Of a DNA stretch of 64,000 bases, positions 35,731 through 49,695 are shown one piece after another. Within the stretch, counting starts at the first letter, position 1, and each line of letters begins with the position of its first letter. Below the pieces are notes generated by a model. The model was given only the letters and a program-made list of their open reading frames with translations, was not told where the DNA came from and did not search any database. The DNA is taken from the NCBI RefSeq assembly GCF_048128805.1, contig NC_136012.1:8192121-8256120 (forward strand). Direction: 5' to 3'. Origin of the DNA: Centroberyx gerrardi (Eukaryota > Chordata > Actinopteri > Beryciformes > Berycidae). The position numbers and the translations under genes were made by a program.

Positions 35731-38700
35731 GGATTCAGCCCACCAGCACCTTTTGCCCATCCTCGCACCGCCCTCCTCCAGACCAGAGCCCTACATATGT
35801 GGGCTGCAGGCTCCATATATAGGGCTCTGCTCCGGCCCCCTAACCCTCAACCATGGACTTCCTGTCGGCTGACCTTTAACCTCTCACCCTACGGACTCTC
35901 CTCTTCCTCAGTGGCTCCTTGTCATTGTGAGGCGGAGAGAAGAGGAAAAGCTCACTGTAGCTAAAAGCTACTGAGAAGCTACGAGGACAAAAAGAAATCA
36001 AAATCAAAGTCATAGATGGAAATCTGTGACTAGGAGAAGCGTTAACACAATCTCAACCATTGTTTTATGTTCTAATCACCTGGGATTCTAAGGTCATTTT
36101 ATTCAGTCGAAAACCTGAATTGTACACACAGGCCATGTGTTGCTTAAGACCTCCAAGAGAAGAGAAATGAAAAGAGATTTTAATTGACAATTGTAGCTTC
36201 TGACATCGGAGCATTTATCTTACTACCTTTGCTTTTTGAGTCTGTAAATGATTAATATGCTTTATTTTTAGATTTCATAATGACAATTTATTAAGAAAGA
36301 GGTATAGAAAATAAGAGTTACTGAAGGGATAAATTCACATCCTCTTTATGCAGCACCTTATGCATTTCATTTTTTTTGAATGCGATGTGTTTTGTAGTAT
36401 TTTATTTAGGTCTAGTCAGTTTCTGTAGGTGTATAGCTCATCATGATCAATTTGCAGGTCCATTCTATTGTGTTCTATCGTCGGTGTCTACTGTGACAGC
36501 TGCAAGGGGAACGTACCTGCTGTTAATGTCACAGCAGGTAACAGACAAGTCTTTTCAGAGAGATCAGCCACCAGACACGGTCACCTCAACTCAGCCACAC
36601 ACTGTACAGCCACACACTCTATACTGTAGTTCACACCGAGGGTCAAACCTCATCGAACCGACTTCAACTGATCTGCCAGCCAGCCCACATGGGTGCCAGA
36701 TGTGTGACTGTGGCAGCCGCTGATTCCACTGTGCCAGGCAAACTGATTCCAACACCAAGTACACAAGTGTTTGATAGGATTTTTTCCACATTTTTTGATA
36801 TAGGTCAGTCGTGAATATGCACGTTACGGCAGATGTACTTATGCAATGCAAAGTCAATAGATGGTGTGCCATGTCAGAGCTGTGAGTCTGCTGCCTGAAC
36901 CAAGGAAACTAAACACTACAGATGACACAAGGTCTTCTTATTACTCTGCACAGCCTTAACACTCAGATTATTATTTTTTTCAAAGCATGCATTTCTACAA
37001 TTTTTGTCAGCCTGACAAACTGTTTAGCAGGGTGCTAGATAATTCCATGTGACACTGTGTTTTGTCATTGCTTGTGCACACAAGTGCACACTGAAGCACT
37101 GTGCAGTTGCTTAACTGGAAACAGTTACAGTCATAGTCCTAACAAGAGATTGACAGCTGTTGGTAGCATAGATTTTCTTCACTTTCAAAAACAATATGGC
37201 ATTTTATATCAATTTTTTCAGAACTTTTCCTGTGTGTGTGTGTGTGTGTGTGTGCGTGCGCGCATCCGCATTGGGATAATAGAAGCAGTTGATGTAATGT
37301 GACGGCTACGTTACAATCTGTTGATGAGGGGACTTTTGAGATTAATTCTGCCAATGGCGTGAGCCCTCATCAGGCCATCTCCCCGATGGATAATCCATTC
37401 AGGTTGATGATTTGCTGCTTTAGTTTACTGTTGTCCTGAGGGCGTGTCGCTCCATGCGCTGGTAGTCAAGTAAATCCTGAAACAAAACCACACTGCCTCA
37501 TTTAGATATTCCCTCAACAAGACAGACTGCAGTCACTGTTTTGTTTCATAAACATTTGGACCACTTACCTCCTGAGATTACATGTTCTATTGAACAATTA
37601 ACATAGTGTACAGATGTGGAATAGAGATGCAACAGCTGACTGTTCAAGTTACACTCTGCGGCTTATACAGAACTGAATGAATAGCAGAGAATTGAGACCA
37701 AGTAAGCCCTCATACCACTATCCAGTCAATGAACTGGCATGGTATCAGGGAGGCATTCTGTTCTGTCAGTGTTCTCCTTGGCTTTCAACCCCATCATTCA
37801 GTTGGCTTTGTTGTGTTACGACGCTTTAGGGCCTAAAAGCTGCACTCACCTCACTGCTGAGTGTGGTTTTTGGGGTTAATGCTATAGGACAAAAAGTTTT
37901 GAATAGGAAAAGTACACCTATACCTCAGTAATCCAGTTGAACATGTTGGCATTCTTTACTCTATCCTTTACTTTATGTACTGTAGTGGTTTGTTGTTGCA
38001 GACAGAATCGGATTTCAGAGCCACAAAGCTGCTGCCTTGCAGCAGTGTCAGCTGCCAAAAGCCTGTTCTCAATCAACCTTGCTTCCTCCAAAACCTCATT
38101 AGTGTCTCCTTAGGCACCGCATGGAAGAAAATCTCAAACTTGCACACCCCTTAAGCGAATGGGTAAAGTCATAGTTGGTGCGTAATCAACTTTGAGATTT
38201 GTCCTTCCTCCTTTGCTCCCATATCCCTTTGCTCCATTGTTCTTCACTTTAACCTTTCTTGCTCACTGTTACCTCTTCCTCCTCTTTTGCCAGTTTGCAA
38301 TAGCCTCTCCCGGTCCATTCCCCTAAGATTGTAGAGCTGCGGTATCATTGTCTCATTTCCTCAATGTTTCCTCATTAAAGGTAGACTTGGCTGTAGGAGA
38401 CACACAACCATGAGCAGTGGACTCCCACAGAAGTTTTAGAGAGTGTGAAGCAAGACGCATGTTTGAAAACAAATTATACTATCACTGAAATCTGATGAAT
38501 GAATTAATGAATGAATAAGTGAATGAAACTGGTTACAATAGAGCGCTTTTAGGTGATATAACTCGCCCTCTGGCCGCCATATTGGAGGTCCTCAGCTCTT
38601 AAACATACAACTTTGCAACAAAATTCAATAGATATGGTTAGTTTATGTGCCATTTTTGACAGGGGAACTTATAATTTTCCCACTGATGCATCTGATCAGT

Positions 38701-41306
38701 TTTGTGTTCAGAATACGTTACCTTGTTAGCTAGCAGCTAACATCACTATCTTGTAAACACATCTGATGTACATACTAGCTAACATATCTAGTAGAAGTGA
38801 TTGTTAGCATTAGTAGTGGCTTCAGGTTAACTGAGCTGACTCTTCTCAAGCTACAACTCAGAGTGTTTTGGAGTAGAGACTAGGATTAAAGACCAGATAT
38901 TATTTTGTCACAGTAAACTACATTTGGAAACAAATCCACCTTACTATAACATTACTGAATTGACCTACGCCACAGCAATCTTTTCCGGTATCTCTGATTT
39001 TTTGCCCAGTTGTTATTTAGCCATTATTTGTGCTAGCCGATTCTCCACTGGACCTCCATGACGGCACCAGATGTGGTTGCTAGATTTGTGGCAAAACTGC
39101 AAAGCCTCATATTGAGTTTTTGAAATGGCAACAGGGGACTGTCAAGTCTTTTTTTCTTCCTTTCTTGTTTTGACTATCTTCATTGTCAACGCTGTGTCTA
39201 TATTAGCGGGTTAGCCTCACCCAATTTCTGGCTAGAACCAGATGATTAGTCATCCTTGTTACTGTAGATCCAAATAGAGAAAACTGACATGTACCAAGAT
39301 ATGTACTTTATATACTTTGTATTGATTTTTAATTAACCACAAACTGTCTTTTGCTTTGTTTTGTTTTTAGTTGATTTTCGTTTGTCGGAGTTTATAGTAA
39401 TACAATTCGATGACTACTGGAAGAAGAATAACTATTGAGTTAGTATATCTATTCTGAGTAAAATAATATATAATAATATAGGAGCTGGATGATTGAAGAG
39501 TGACATACATGTGGATGTTTGCGTGGTGTCTGCTGAACCAGTGTTTGGCTTGCCAAAGTCTTGTTATGCAGCATTGCTGAGCTCATGGTCCACCTCCTGC
39601 GACCACTTTAGTTCTAAAGTCTGATCATGATGAACTCAACTGGATGAATGTTTGCATTTGTCCCCATGTGTAGCACTGAGAGCTGTGGAGCCTGGGATAG
39701 TTTCAGGAGCAGCTATAGCTACAGTAAAACTCTCTATGTTAACCAATTGTCTACTAGTAACACTACTACTTGTTTTGAGAGTTTTTAAGATTTTACATAT
39801 TTTTTCTAATAATTAGAAAGATTTTGAAGTATTGTTGGAATTTTAGCTCAGTTTTACCAAGCAGTCAAAATGGTCAAAACCCCAGTGGACTTCATATTTT
39901 TTTTTCCTCTGTTTGCTTTTCCTTATTTGTTGGTGCTTGCCTGTGACATTATGCAGGTTGGAGCTACAGAAGGACACATTCAACACACCAAGGACAGGCG
40001 TACATAAAAAACCTGTCCTTAAAATAAACTCCTTAAAGGAAATTTTCCATGTGATATTCAGATATTTGATCAACTTTTAGAGAAGTCTATAGACTATGTG
40101 GAACTGACATGCATGGTTTGGTTCCCTGGTTGTTGCCACGTGAACATGAGCAAGACTCACTGCTAATGCAAAATCAACAGCAGTAAAGCGTCAGCCATGA
40201 CATTGTGCAGAATAATTGGTCAAAAGCAACTGAAATCAACATGTTTATGCTAAATTCACCTTTTAAAATGTTACTTTAACTGTGACTTGAAGGCTTGACT
40301 ATCACCTGACTATCACATGAAAAAAAACAGGAATCATCCTTTAAGCTTTTGGAGACAGTGAGGATTCAGCTGAGCCCGAATCAAAGGCTCATCTTTAAAG
40401 GCGATCCAGCATCATAACACTGAGTGGTGTTATTCTGCGCGATGCCATTTCTCTGCTCCTCTGACCTTGGTCTTGGCTCGCTGCTCCAATCATCTGCTTT
40501 GCCTCAGCCTGAAGCCATACGCACGCTATCTGGAACATAATCTCCCCACGTACAGGATAGCTGAAGGTCTATAAATTACGAAGTTGAACTATGATTTGTG
40601 AAAGTCAGCAACTTGTGGACTGACGTGGACCAAGTCTGTTGCTAGTCCCACTGTCATCAAATTTCATTTTTTTTGTCGAGGAATCGTAAATTGTTTATTG
40701 TCATTGCCTAGACCTGAATGATTTATAGACCTTGAAATAGTCATGCTCCATAAGTTCTATAACCCCCTTCCCCTTGTGTACGGCTCTGTTATTCATATAC
40801 TTTAGAGTATTTACTATTCATGTTTTTACGTTATTAATTGTCTTTCTGACTGTAGACATCATGAATATTGTCTGTTTTCATGTCTTCAAATATTCCAACT
40901 TTTCTGGAACTGCTGGTGATATAAAGTCATATATCTGTTTGTGTGTGGACCCAGGCCAGCACCTCCTAGAGCCTTAGTTGTTGAAATTGACATAATCCGG
41001 GCTCTGGTGATCCCATGCAACCTCAACTTTCCCTCTCTAACCTCCAGTAAGGTTGCTGCAGTCTAATCTCTATTGCCTCTCCTCACTTTCCCCCTCACAC
41101 CCTTTTACCTTTTTATATAGCTGAATATTGTTTTTGTTTTAGTCCTTTCATGAAATGTTCTAACAAGGCTAGTGACATCACCAGATTTGAAATTAAGTTA
41201 TGCTGCTAGAAAAATGTAATTTTTGTTTTGTGTTTTTGGTGAAGTTATTTTGAATCTGTATCAAAACAAACAGACACAATTGTTTTTTTTTTTCTATTAA
41301 ACCAAC

Positions 41307-41312
41307 AATAAA
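41307..41312 (+). terminator. slc16a2: candidate distal poly(A) signal for slc16a2
   Basis: AATAAA followed within 40 nt by TGTCGCTGTCTGTCACTGTT, a GU-rich element. It would imply a 5.7-kb 3' UTR, so a nearer, non-canonical signal is just as possible. Confidence 0.2.
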
Positions 41313-41793
41313 GGTGTAATATGATAATAACAATCCGTCTTGTCGCTGTCTGTCACTGTTTTGTTTTGTTAGGCATGCAGTCATGTTGGAATTTCACCTC
41401 AGATATCCTTCATTCAAAAGTCATGAAAGAAAAATGCTATCCTCTGCAGTATAGGGGCCCATTGAAGGCGTCTTTAAACTTCTGAGCTGCTCTCGTCGCC
41501 ATAGCAACATCGGTCGAGTTCATTCAGGCATCAAGGCCTCCCTTGACTCCTCGTTCCCCTGTTTGACCTCAGTATCTCGCTGCCAGTCAACCAATCATGC
41601 TGAGTCTAAAGAGCACGCTTCGCTGAATCATTTCCAAGAGACGTAATAGAGCTCTGTATGTACGTACAGTCGGCTATTGTGTACATGGTACAAGACAGAC
41701 AGTAAATCACTTGTGGAGCTGTGGAGTTTTCTCCTCACTTTTTGATAAATAAGGACAGGAAGAATGAGCAGTGATCCCTAACTGGGGCATGCA

Positions 41794-41926
41794 CACTGAA
41801 AAAGGCTTCATTTAGTCACATATGCAGCCTTAAAATCTTATTGGATATGCACCGGAAAAGAGAAAATCAGATCTTAAGACTCAATTCTGAAATAAATGAC
41901 TTGTTAAGATGGATATTTTTGCAGTG
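41794..41926. mobile_element. short inverted-repeat element (CACTGAAAAA ends)
   Basis: CACTGAAAAAGG at the left and ATTTTTGCAGTG at the right, 133 bp, no ORF. Termini match the family of the elements at 8395 and 62849. Confidence 0.6.
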
Positions 41927-43796
41927 CATTTATCAAGCTTCTGAATCGTGGAGTTCTATTGTTATATTCTATTCTGTTTGAGGAACTTAAGAAAATCCAC
42001 CTAAACAGTAAACAGGCTTTATATGATTTAAATTTCAGCAACAGAATATGTAGAAATTCTGACAAAATAGTTCCAGTTTATGATCTATCGCCTGTCTTGT
42101 CACAACACCATATCAGCAACCACATCTATTGTTATCAGCTACCATGGAGGCCTTGGACCTGATGAGATTGAGATGAGATTTCTGACTTGTAAAACCCAGC
42201 CTCAGTGGAACCTACTACTGTTATACAGTACTTCTGGTTAGTGTATACAAAAATCAAGCTGAGACCTATGTGCACAGCAGTAGAAGAACCAGAAGTACTG
42301 GATAAGAAAGGCAAATGTCAACCTGTGACACAAAGCTGGTTTGGCAATGCATTATAGACCTCACCTCTAGTGTGTAAGTAAGTGAAGCATTGGGCTTGAG
42401 CGCCGTCATCGTCCCACTGCATATAAATCATTTAGGGATGGATGGATGGTTGGATGATTACATTATAAAATAGAGGAGTAGCAGTGAAAATGTCTCAGTT
42501 GCCTTTCCAAACCTTTTCCTCTTGAACTTTACTGATAGCTTTATTCTACACTGGAGAAATGGCCACTAGGTGTCTCCATACAGAGAAAACTACTGTAACT
42601 GATGTAACGGTGTTGCCCGTCCAGCAGAGGACCCCCCTGCCTCATGTCTCGGAGTGAACTAATGCAAACAGGGCTACTGACACAAGCCGTCCCATGAGGA
42701 GACCATGAGGAGACCATGAGGGCCCAATGGAGTCACCCAATGATCACTATGGGGAAACAAGCAATATGTCTGGCCCAAAGAACTGAGTTTCATACACTAG
42801 TGTAGTTGCCCTACAGATCCCAACAATACTAATGAGGAAATCAGGATAGTTTTACAAACATTACATTATAATAAAAAATATTACTTCTACAATAAATATT
42901 GCTAAACTGTATTTTAACAATTTTTACTGCAGAAGTAGTTTAATATATAATAATATGTATTGGTTAGTGGGTCTAGCACACTTATTAAGCCATTACATAA
43001 GCATATATTAACAGTAATGGGTGACCAAAACGAACTTGGAACATATATGAAAATTACACATATTGTCACAGTGAAACTCCAAAACATCATCTTTTCAGGA
43101 ACTAAGACAAAAGGCTGGTTTTTAGCATGCATGGCATTTTGGAGTTTTCCTAATAGGGTTTTGAAAGGATTTCATAAGCCCAAGACTTCAGAAAATTTCC
43201 TCAACCCATAGAGGAGCATGGAAATCACCAAAATTAGAGTTAGTTAATATTTAACAAATTAGAATTAAAGGGTCCCTCAAAGCACCCTAAACTATGTTTT
43301 GGTGCTACCATCTAAAAGGTTCCTTGAGGAAGTTTACAGGCACCTTTTGAATCTCAAAAGCATCCCAAAGTCCTATGTGGCAGAGGCATCCCTGCAGACC
43401 GCCTACTGTTACAGCTTGCTACAGTTACAGACATATGAGCCCATCAATATATCTTCATAGTTTCTTTTTAATCTCATTCAGATTACAGGCAGATGACAGA
43501 AGCATCAATGTTTTTGCCTGGTTGTGAAATGTTCCCTCAGGAGTTTTTCAGGTTTTGTAGTAACCAGTGTCGTCACAATGGAAAGTTATGGGAATTAACC
43601 ACACAGACGCATACGTGCACACACACACACTGCCTGAGCGCTATTTCCAGGAATATGCTCTGTGGGTTCTTGTATTAACTACAAACTTGGAAAAAAAAAA
43701 CTTAGTATGCTATTACTGTACTACTGCTGTGTATGGAACAAAGCAAGTTCACCAGTCATCACTTTTAGGTTAACAGCAGCGTCATAAACGTCACTT

Positions 43797-43826
43797 TGAA
43801 GAAGAAGAAGAAGAAGAAGAAGAAGC
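43797..43826. repeat. (GAA)n microsatellite
   Basis: Nine to ten GAA units. Simple repeat. Confidence 0.9.
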
Positions 43827-43987
43827 AATGGTCCAATAGGGTCTACATCCAGTTTCTATTATCTCTTGGCTATGGGATGTAGGGTCAGAGGCTCAGAGTC
43901 CCAGTAGGAAGTGATGTAAGAGAGTGGTTACACTGCGGTCATGCTTTCTGTTGTGTCACACCATGTTCCTTCCTGCCATATCATGGA

Positions 43988-44005
43988 CCCCCCCCCCCCC
44001 CCCCA
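43988..44005. repeat. poly-C run
   Basis: A run of roughly 20 C residues; the exact length may be a sequencing estimate. Confidence 0.9.
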
Positions 44006-45932
44006 CTAAAGGACACAGATTCCTTTGGTGGAGACATTCTGTCGTTACACATTAGCATGTTGTGACATAGTGAAATGTGGCAATTGTCCACCAGTGTCCG
44101 CATTCACAGAGACAATCTGAAACACCGGATGAGAGTCGGCATCATGCCTGTGAATAGCAATGCTGATGTACTTTCATTGACCAGGACGCTTTGGCTACTT
44201 ATTGTCATCTGATAGTTGATTTTTTTCCATCTCAGTAAGCCTCAATAAACCAAACTTGTTTCTCTTTTCTTTTCTGGGGATTCATTTATCAATACACAGG
44301 ATATGATGTTAATATCCGTTGTGCCATAATCCAAGGTGAGCATTCATATAGAGGCCCAATTCAGAGTTTAACAGAATGATACACTACCATACCAATGAGT
44401 ACCATAGAAAACATCAGGCTACACCGTCATAAATCTACAGCACCATAAGACAGGCAGCAACATTCACCAGCTACTTACTCTAGTTTCAGGGTGAGTGAGT
44501 GTAGGCAAATCATTGGGGTTCTGAAGTGGGCACCCTCCTTCACCCATGTTTCGTTGAATTAGGCCCACAACACCTCAAGAAGGCTCAACAGTGTATTCCA
44601 GCGTCCCAGAAACACCCCCCTCTTTGCCCAGACTCAGCAGACCCAAGTCCACTGCATTTTCAAAATGATTCTTCAAACAAATTTTTGCAGATTGTGTACA
44701 TTTGTCTACCAGCATTTTGGATTACTATCTTACACTGGAGGGACTTGGGAAAAATACTGATATCTCTAGAATCACTTGGGGACTCTTTTCTCTGAAAAAT
44801 TTGTTGGCAGGCAAAGAAAAACAGCTGAATTTATAAAGAAAGTCATAGATTTTCTGTAAGTTACAAAAACTCCTAACTTGCAAAAGAGTAACTTACAATA
44901 ACTAACAATACACTTCAGCGTCTATTCTGCCACAAAGTGAAGAAGAAGAACTTGGACAGACACTATTATGTTCACGCTGCTGATGTGACTGGCCCATGTT
45001 GATCCTGGTTGGTTCAGATCTTTTTCACACGGTGCGAACACTATCCCAGCCACTGCAGCTCATAGGTGACCCAGCTCACTTGTGTTTCATTTGGTCCAGA
45101 TCATGTGTATCTCCCATCATTACACTGGAGCGGCAGACAGGTGTCCTGTCTGTCGTGGAGATTATGGACATGGTGTTATTGTTTTGAAAGTGATAAAGTG
45201 TGACAGCCGGGCGCAACGTGTTGCTGCTGTGTCTCTGCCAGCGTTTGTTCTGTCCAGTCCACTTTGTCTTCCAAACCAAACACACCCCCTCCCTGGAAAC
45301 TTCCTCAGCAGATAAAGAGGTGATAAAGGTGGGCAGCAGATACACGTCGCTCATGTTTTCATACTGCCTTCAGACCAGCTTAGACACAAGCACGCACACA
45401 CACACCTTGTTGATCTTGCCGTTTCCCTTCCAATCACATCATTGTATTATCCTTGTCTGCGAACGCACAAACAGGCTCTTTCCTCTGTTCACCACGGCTG
45501 CATATTTGAACTCGCAGCAGAACAATGTTTGAGTCAGTGGTTCCTTGTTTCTGCTGGAGAGAGCCTGGCAGAGGCGGATAAGCCGCAATAACAGTTCAGT
45601 TCAGGAACATTCTGGATTTCAGACAGACTGAACGGGCCCAAGACAGCACAGAGATATCCCTGTTTCCCCCTGACTGGAACAAAGGAGGAAAACAAAAGCA
45701 AAGAAAGGAAAGCTCTCCCCACCCCTTTCTGTCATGGAGACGAGGAACAGGACAGGATGGAGAGATAGCTGATTACGTTTTGGATACAAAGAGAAGAACG
45801 ACAAGTGCCTGATTTACTGACACATTCATGTTTGAAGCTGTTCAAGTTCACACACACTTTCATGTGTGGTTTCATTTTTTGCCTGGAGCTAGACGTCAAA
45901 TTAAAGCCTCTGAAACTCTTCAAAATTCATTG

Positions 45933-45938
45933 TTTATT
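45933..45938 (-). terminator. f8: candidate poly(A) signal for f8
   Basis: TTTATT on the + strand reads AATAAA in the f8 direction, 509 nt after the stop codon. It gives a 3' UTR of about 0.5 kb. No other strong hexamer lies nearer in a convincing context. Confidence 0.55.
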
Positions 45939-46385
45939 AAAACTATAATAAAGCAGCAATATACAATAACAATAACAACTTTCTCAGTGATATACAATAA
46001 TCATTCAAACTGTATACATCCATCCAGACTGAAATATTTACACATGGCTACATTCAAAAGGCGTGGTGTGTAGAGTTACTTAGTTGAGTAGAGTGTACTG
46101 CAAAGGTGAAGTAAATACTGTATCGACTGTGTGCTTATCTTCCTCCTTTGAACCTGAATCTGACTGGACAGCAATGAAAAGATGAGAGAGAACTACCATC
46201 TTCTCTCATACAAATTTAAACAGTTCATATATAACTTAAGAGGTTTCTCCGCTTTAGAATTTGACATTTCTCACTGCTTGTTAAAGTTCGAACTAGGAAA
46301 AGAAACCACACAGCGAACACCAGATGATGACAGATAACGATGACACGCCGCCGGTGAGTTTATCACAACTGTTTGCATCAAATGT

Positions 46386-46407
46386 CCCCCCCCCCCCCCC
46401 CCCCCCC
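46386..46407. repeat. 22-bp poly-C run (poly-G in f8 mRNA)
   Basis: Uninterrupted homopolymer in the f8 3' UTR; as G22 in the RNA it could form a G-quadruplex. Exact length should be treated as approximate. Confidence 0.9.
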
Positions 46408-46446
46408 GGGCTTCGCTGCAGAGCTGTACGGCGGGACCCAGCGGTC

Positions 46447-46602
46447 TCAGAGGCGCTGCTGCGTGTCACAGCCCAGCACCTCCAGGCGCAGGGCGATGTC
46501 GTTGATCCAGCCCCGCGGGTGGAGGCGGAGGTAGCGGCCGAACAGAGGGGGGTCAAACAGGGTGAGGGCTTCCTCGTCCGGGTCCTCGTTTCCTGTGAAG
46601 AT
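46447..46602 (-). CDS. f8: f8 exon 27 (human 26), end of C2
   Basis: Acceptor CTCTCCTCAG. Encodes [39 protein letters not shown] and the stop. The final Cys closes the C2 disulphide; human ends LGCEAQDLY, here LGCDTQQRL. Confidence 0.95.
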   Translation of the reverse strand: MFTGNEDPDEEALTLFDPPLFGRYLRLHPRGWINDIALRLEVLGCDTQQRL

Positions 46603-48685
46603 CTGAGGAGGGAGAGGAGGGAGGAGAGGAATGAAGTGGTGATATTTCTAGACTGAAGCTGAACATTTTAATGCCAAAAACATCCAAGTATTCACTGTTT
46701 CCCCCAGCTCTTTAAGCAGAGTGAACCACCACACCTATTCAATGGTAGGGGAAAAACTGGGCTCCATTGGGCCTTTAAATGAAAAATGAATTCCCAAAAA
46801 CATCAATACATCAGTCTAACCCTGGTATGTGTACCTTTTCTCTCTGCGAGTCCTCCTCCAACACGCTGCTCCAGGAGTGTCCGTCGTGGCTGACGGTGAC
46901 CGAGAACTCGGTCACCATCATCTGGGTCAGCAGCGAGCGCGCTCCCTGGGTCACGACCCCTGTGATGCGGCGGACTCTCTCCAGGTCCACCTGCAGCCAC
47001 TCATGGGGGTTGTTGTTCTGGGGGGGAAAGGGGGAACAGAGGAGAAGGTTTTAAATAAAGAAAGCAAAATATTAAGATCAAAAAGCAAAGGAAAAGATGG
47101 AACGCAAGTGTGTCCTGTTATTTGGAAGCGAGGGTGAAGGAGGGCCCAGAGGGAACACAACACATCTAGACGCCGGCGGGCAGGACTTCCCCTTACGGGC
47201 CAAAGCCAGCTATGTCAAGCAGGAAATGGAAAGATTTTTATTTTTCCCACTCTATTATATTGACAAGATGTGACTGCACAAAGGATAAGCAGATGCTTTA
47301 ACCATGAATGTGTGGAGTTTTTTCCATTCTCATTCATGTCATCCATCGTTCATGAAAAACAACTACAGCATGGGAAATTGATGGGAAAAGGTTAGTTGGT
47401 GGCAGTAAAAGTCCCTGGAAAACAATGGAACTCAGAAAAATGAAACTCAGAACAAACACAGCAAAGCACCACTTTCCCATTTTTATTTTGAAACTCTAAC
47501 CTAAAAAAAACATACTTCTCACATATTTACAAACAAGGAAAAGTAGATCTAGGTAATATTATTTTATTCTGAATCCTGGATCACATTTTGCAAGAAGTAA
47601 TTGTTCCTGTTTGGACTTATTTATATACAGAAAAAGTGAAAAAAACTGAATACTAAGGTTACATGTTGAATGCTCCTAAACTTTTAAGGAAGTGTGCATG
47701 CAAAAAAAGAAACGTACTAATTAAGTGATCTTAGCTTACTTAAGCCTTTGTATCCCTTTTGCAACACAAACCACCTTCAACCTTATCCTTCGCCATTCAA
47801 TTCTACCAAATGCCTGTCTGTAATGGTCGGCCTGCGGTCGTTGACCCCTGTCCAGCGATCACAAGCCCTAGTGCTCGGCTTGTGACCTTTCACAACAACT
47901 CAAGAGTCTGATAGGAGGACAAATCACACCTCTACGGCTCAGTGCCGCGGAGTGTGAAAGTGATAAGCTGGAGAGGAAAGCAGAACGAGAGGAGAGGAGA
48001 AGAGAGAGACTACAGGGCAAAAGAATAAAAGGAGAGAGAAGCGTGAGAAGCTGAGAGGAGAGAAGTCATATTATGGAAAAACAGCACGCATGACACCGGT
48101 TCCTAACATAGTGCGAGCAAGCGAACACTTTGCGATATCGCTTTGGAAAATGTCTTGACGTGATCTGAACAGCGTCGCTGAGGTACATAACGGGAACCAA
48201 TCAGCTTTCAGTGTGGGCGTTAACTTTATTTTGCGCTCTTTTCCTGTGTCTTTTTCATGAAAACAAGTCAATATCTAAACCATAATTACAAAATGTTTTG
48301 AGTTGGCTGCTATTTACTTTTTTGTGCCATTTATGTCATGTTGTCCTGTTTGCTCTCTATGTAAGGAACTGGTAGGGGTGATGAGCAGAGCAGACTGTCT
48401 TTACCCAAGTGAAAGTGTTATTTATTGAGTTATACCACCTGTTTTCCAAAAATACTTTTTGCTTTAAATAGGTGTAATAAAAATATAAAATTCTGTGTCT
48501 ATTATTGTGAGTGTGTGCGTGTGTGCTTGCACCTTCGGCCTCCAGGCGTTGGCGCTGCCCTGCTGGTGGAGGCGGGCGAGGGCGTGGCTCCAGGTGCGCA
48601 GCAGAGATGAATGAAACGAGGAGGAGCTAAAGCTGCTGTCAGGAATCAGCCTCCTCTGGAGCCCGAGAGGGAGAGAGCAGCCTGG

Positions 48686-48723
<38 letters not shown>

Positions 48724-49329
48724 CAGAGTCATCCTCAGCCTTTTGACATTGTAAAACTGAAACACTGAGAAAATGCTGATTCCCTCGGTACAACTCACTG
48801 TTGAGGTCGCAGCCCAGCAGCTCCAGGCGGAGGGCGGGGTTTCTCACAGAGTTCACTGGATGGATCCTGATGTAGCGAGCCACGATTGGTGGAGAGAAGC
48901 GGTTGTCTTTCACCTTGGAGCCGTCCATGTTGCCGTTAAAGATCTGAAACACATTTCATTATTTTCCACTTGATGGTAACTTACTAGTCTACAGGAAGAG
49001 ATTGTTCATGATGAATTGAGCCTGAGAACTCCCAAACCGATACAAGATAAGATCATAGGTGCTGCTGTTTGTAATGGTAGTGTTTTATCAGCTGCTAAAA
49101 TATAATGCGCAGTGTGTGTCAACCAATCAACCAGTCAACCAATCATTCTTCTACAGAGGCAGACATACGTAGGTGGACCTGGTGCGGTTTCCTCGGTAGG
49201 TGGTCCAAGTCTCCTGGTCCAGGCTGTAGGAGATGTTGAAGTGGGTGATGAAGTTGTCCCTCAGTGAAGCCCTGACTCCCTGGGTCTGGACACCGTGCAG
49301 CAGGGCGGGCTTCTGGAGGTCCACCTGGG

Positions 49330-49366
<37 letters not shown>

Positions 49367-49648
49367 TGGACCTCATGCAGAGAGAACAGTAAGAAAATCC
49401 AAAGGCAGGCTCATGAAGCGTGCCCCCATTTCTGTTCTTACCCATGAACAAAGTAAGAGACTACTGATTAATTCCTTCAGTTTCTTGCATGAGGCCCACT
49501 GATGTAGCCGATAAATGCTGGGAAGAGGATAACAGTATGGAAGAAAGCTCTGTGTCTCACCTGTATCCATGATATCTTGTCTCTGGTCATCCAGGCGTTG
49601 ATGTAACCAGACTGGTCCAGCCGAGCCAGCCTGGCCTCCCAACTACCT

Positions 49649-49695
<47 letters not shown>

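Larger units (their letters stand above)
35586..45932. other. convergent interval between slc16a2 and f8
   Basis: About 10 kb holding the slc16a2 3' UTR (length unknown) and intergenic DNA. I see no coding exon. Contents are a GT tract near 37231-37253, an inverted-repeat element at 41794-41926, a GAA tract, a poly-C run and AT-rich sequence. AATAAA hexamers are sparse on the + strand; one at 41307-41312 is followed by GT-rich sequence. Confidence 0.7.
45915..46446 (-). other. f8: f8 3' UTR
   Basis: Follows the TGA at 46449-46447. About 40 nt after the stop the transcript has an uninterrupted run of 22 G (C run at 46386-46407 on the + strand). The rest is AT-rich up to the poly(A) signal. 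Confidence 0.55.

Noticed and set aside
43797..43826. CRISPR-like or coding repeat
   Set aside because: A plain GAA microsatellite without spacers.
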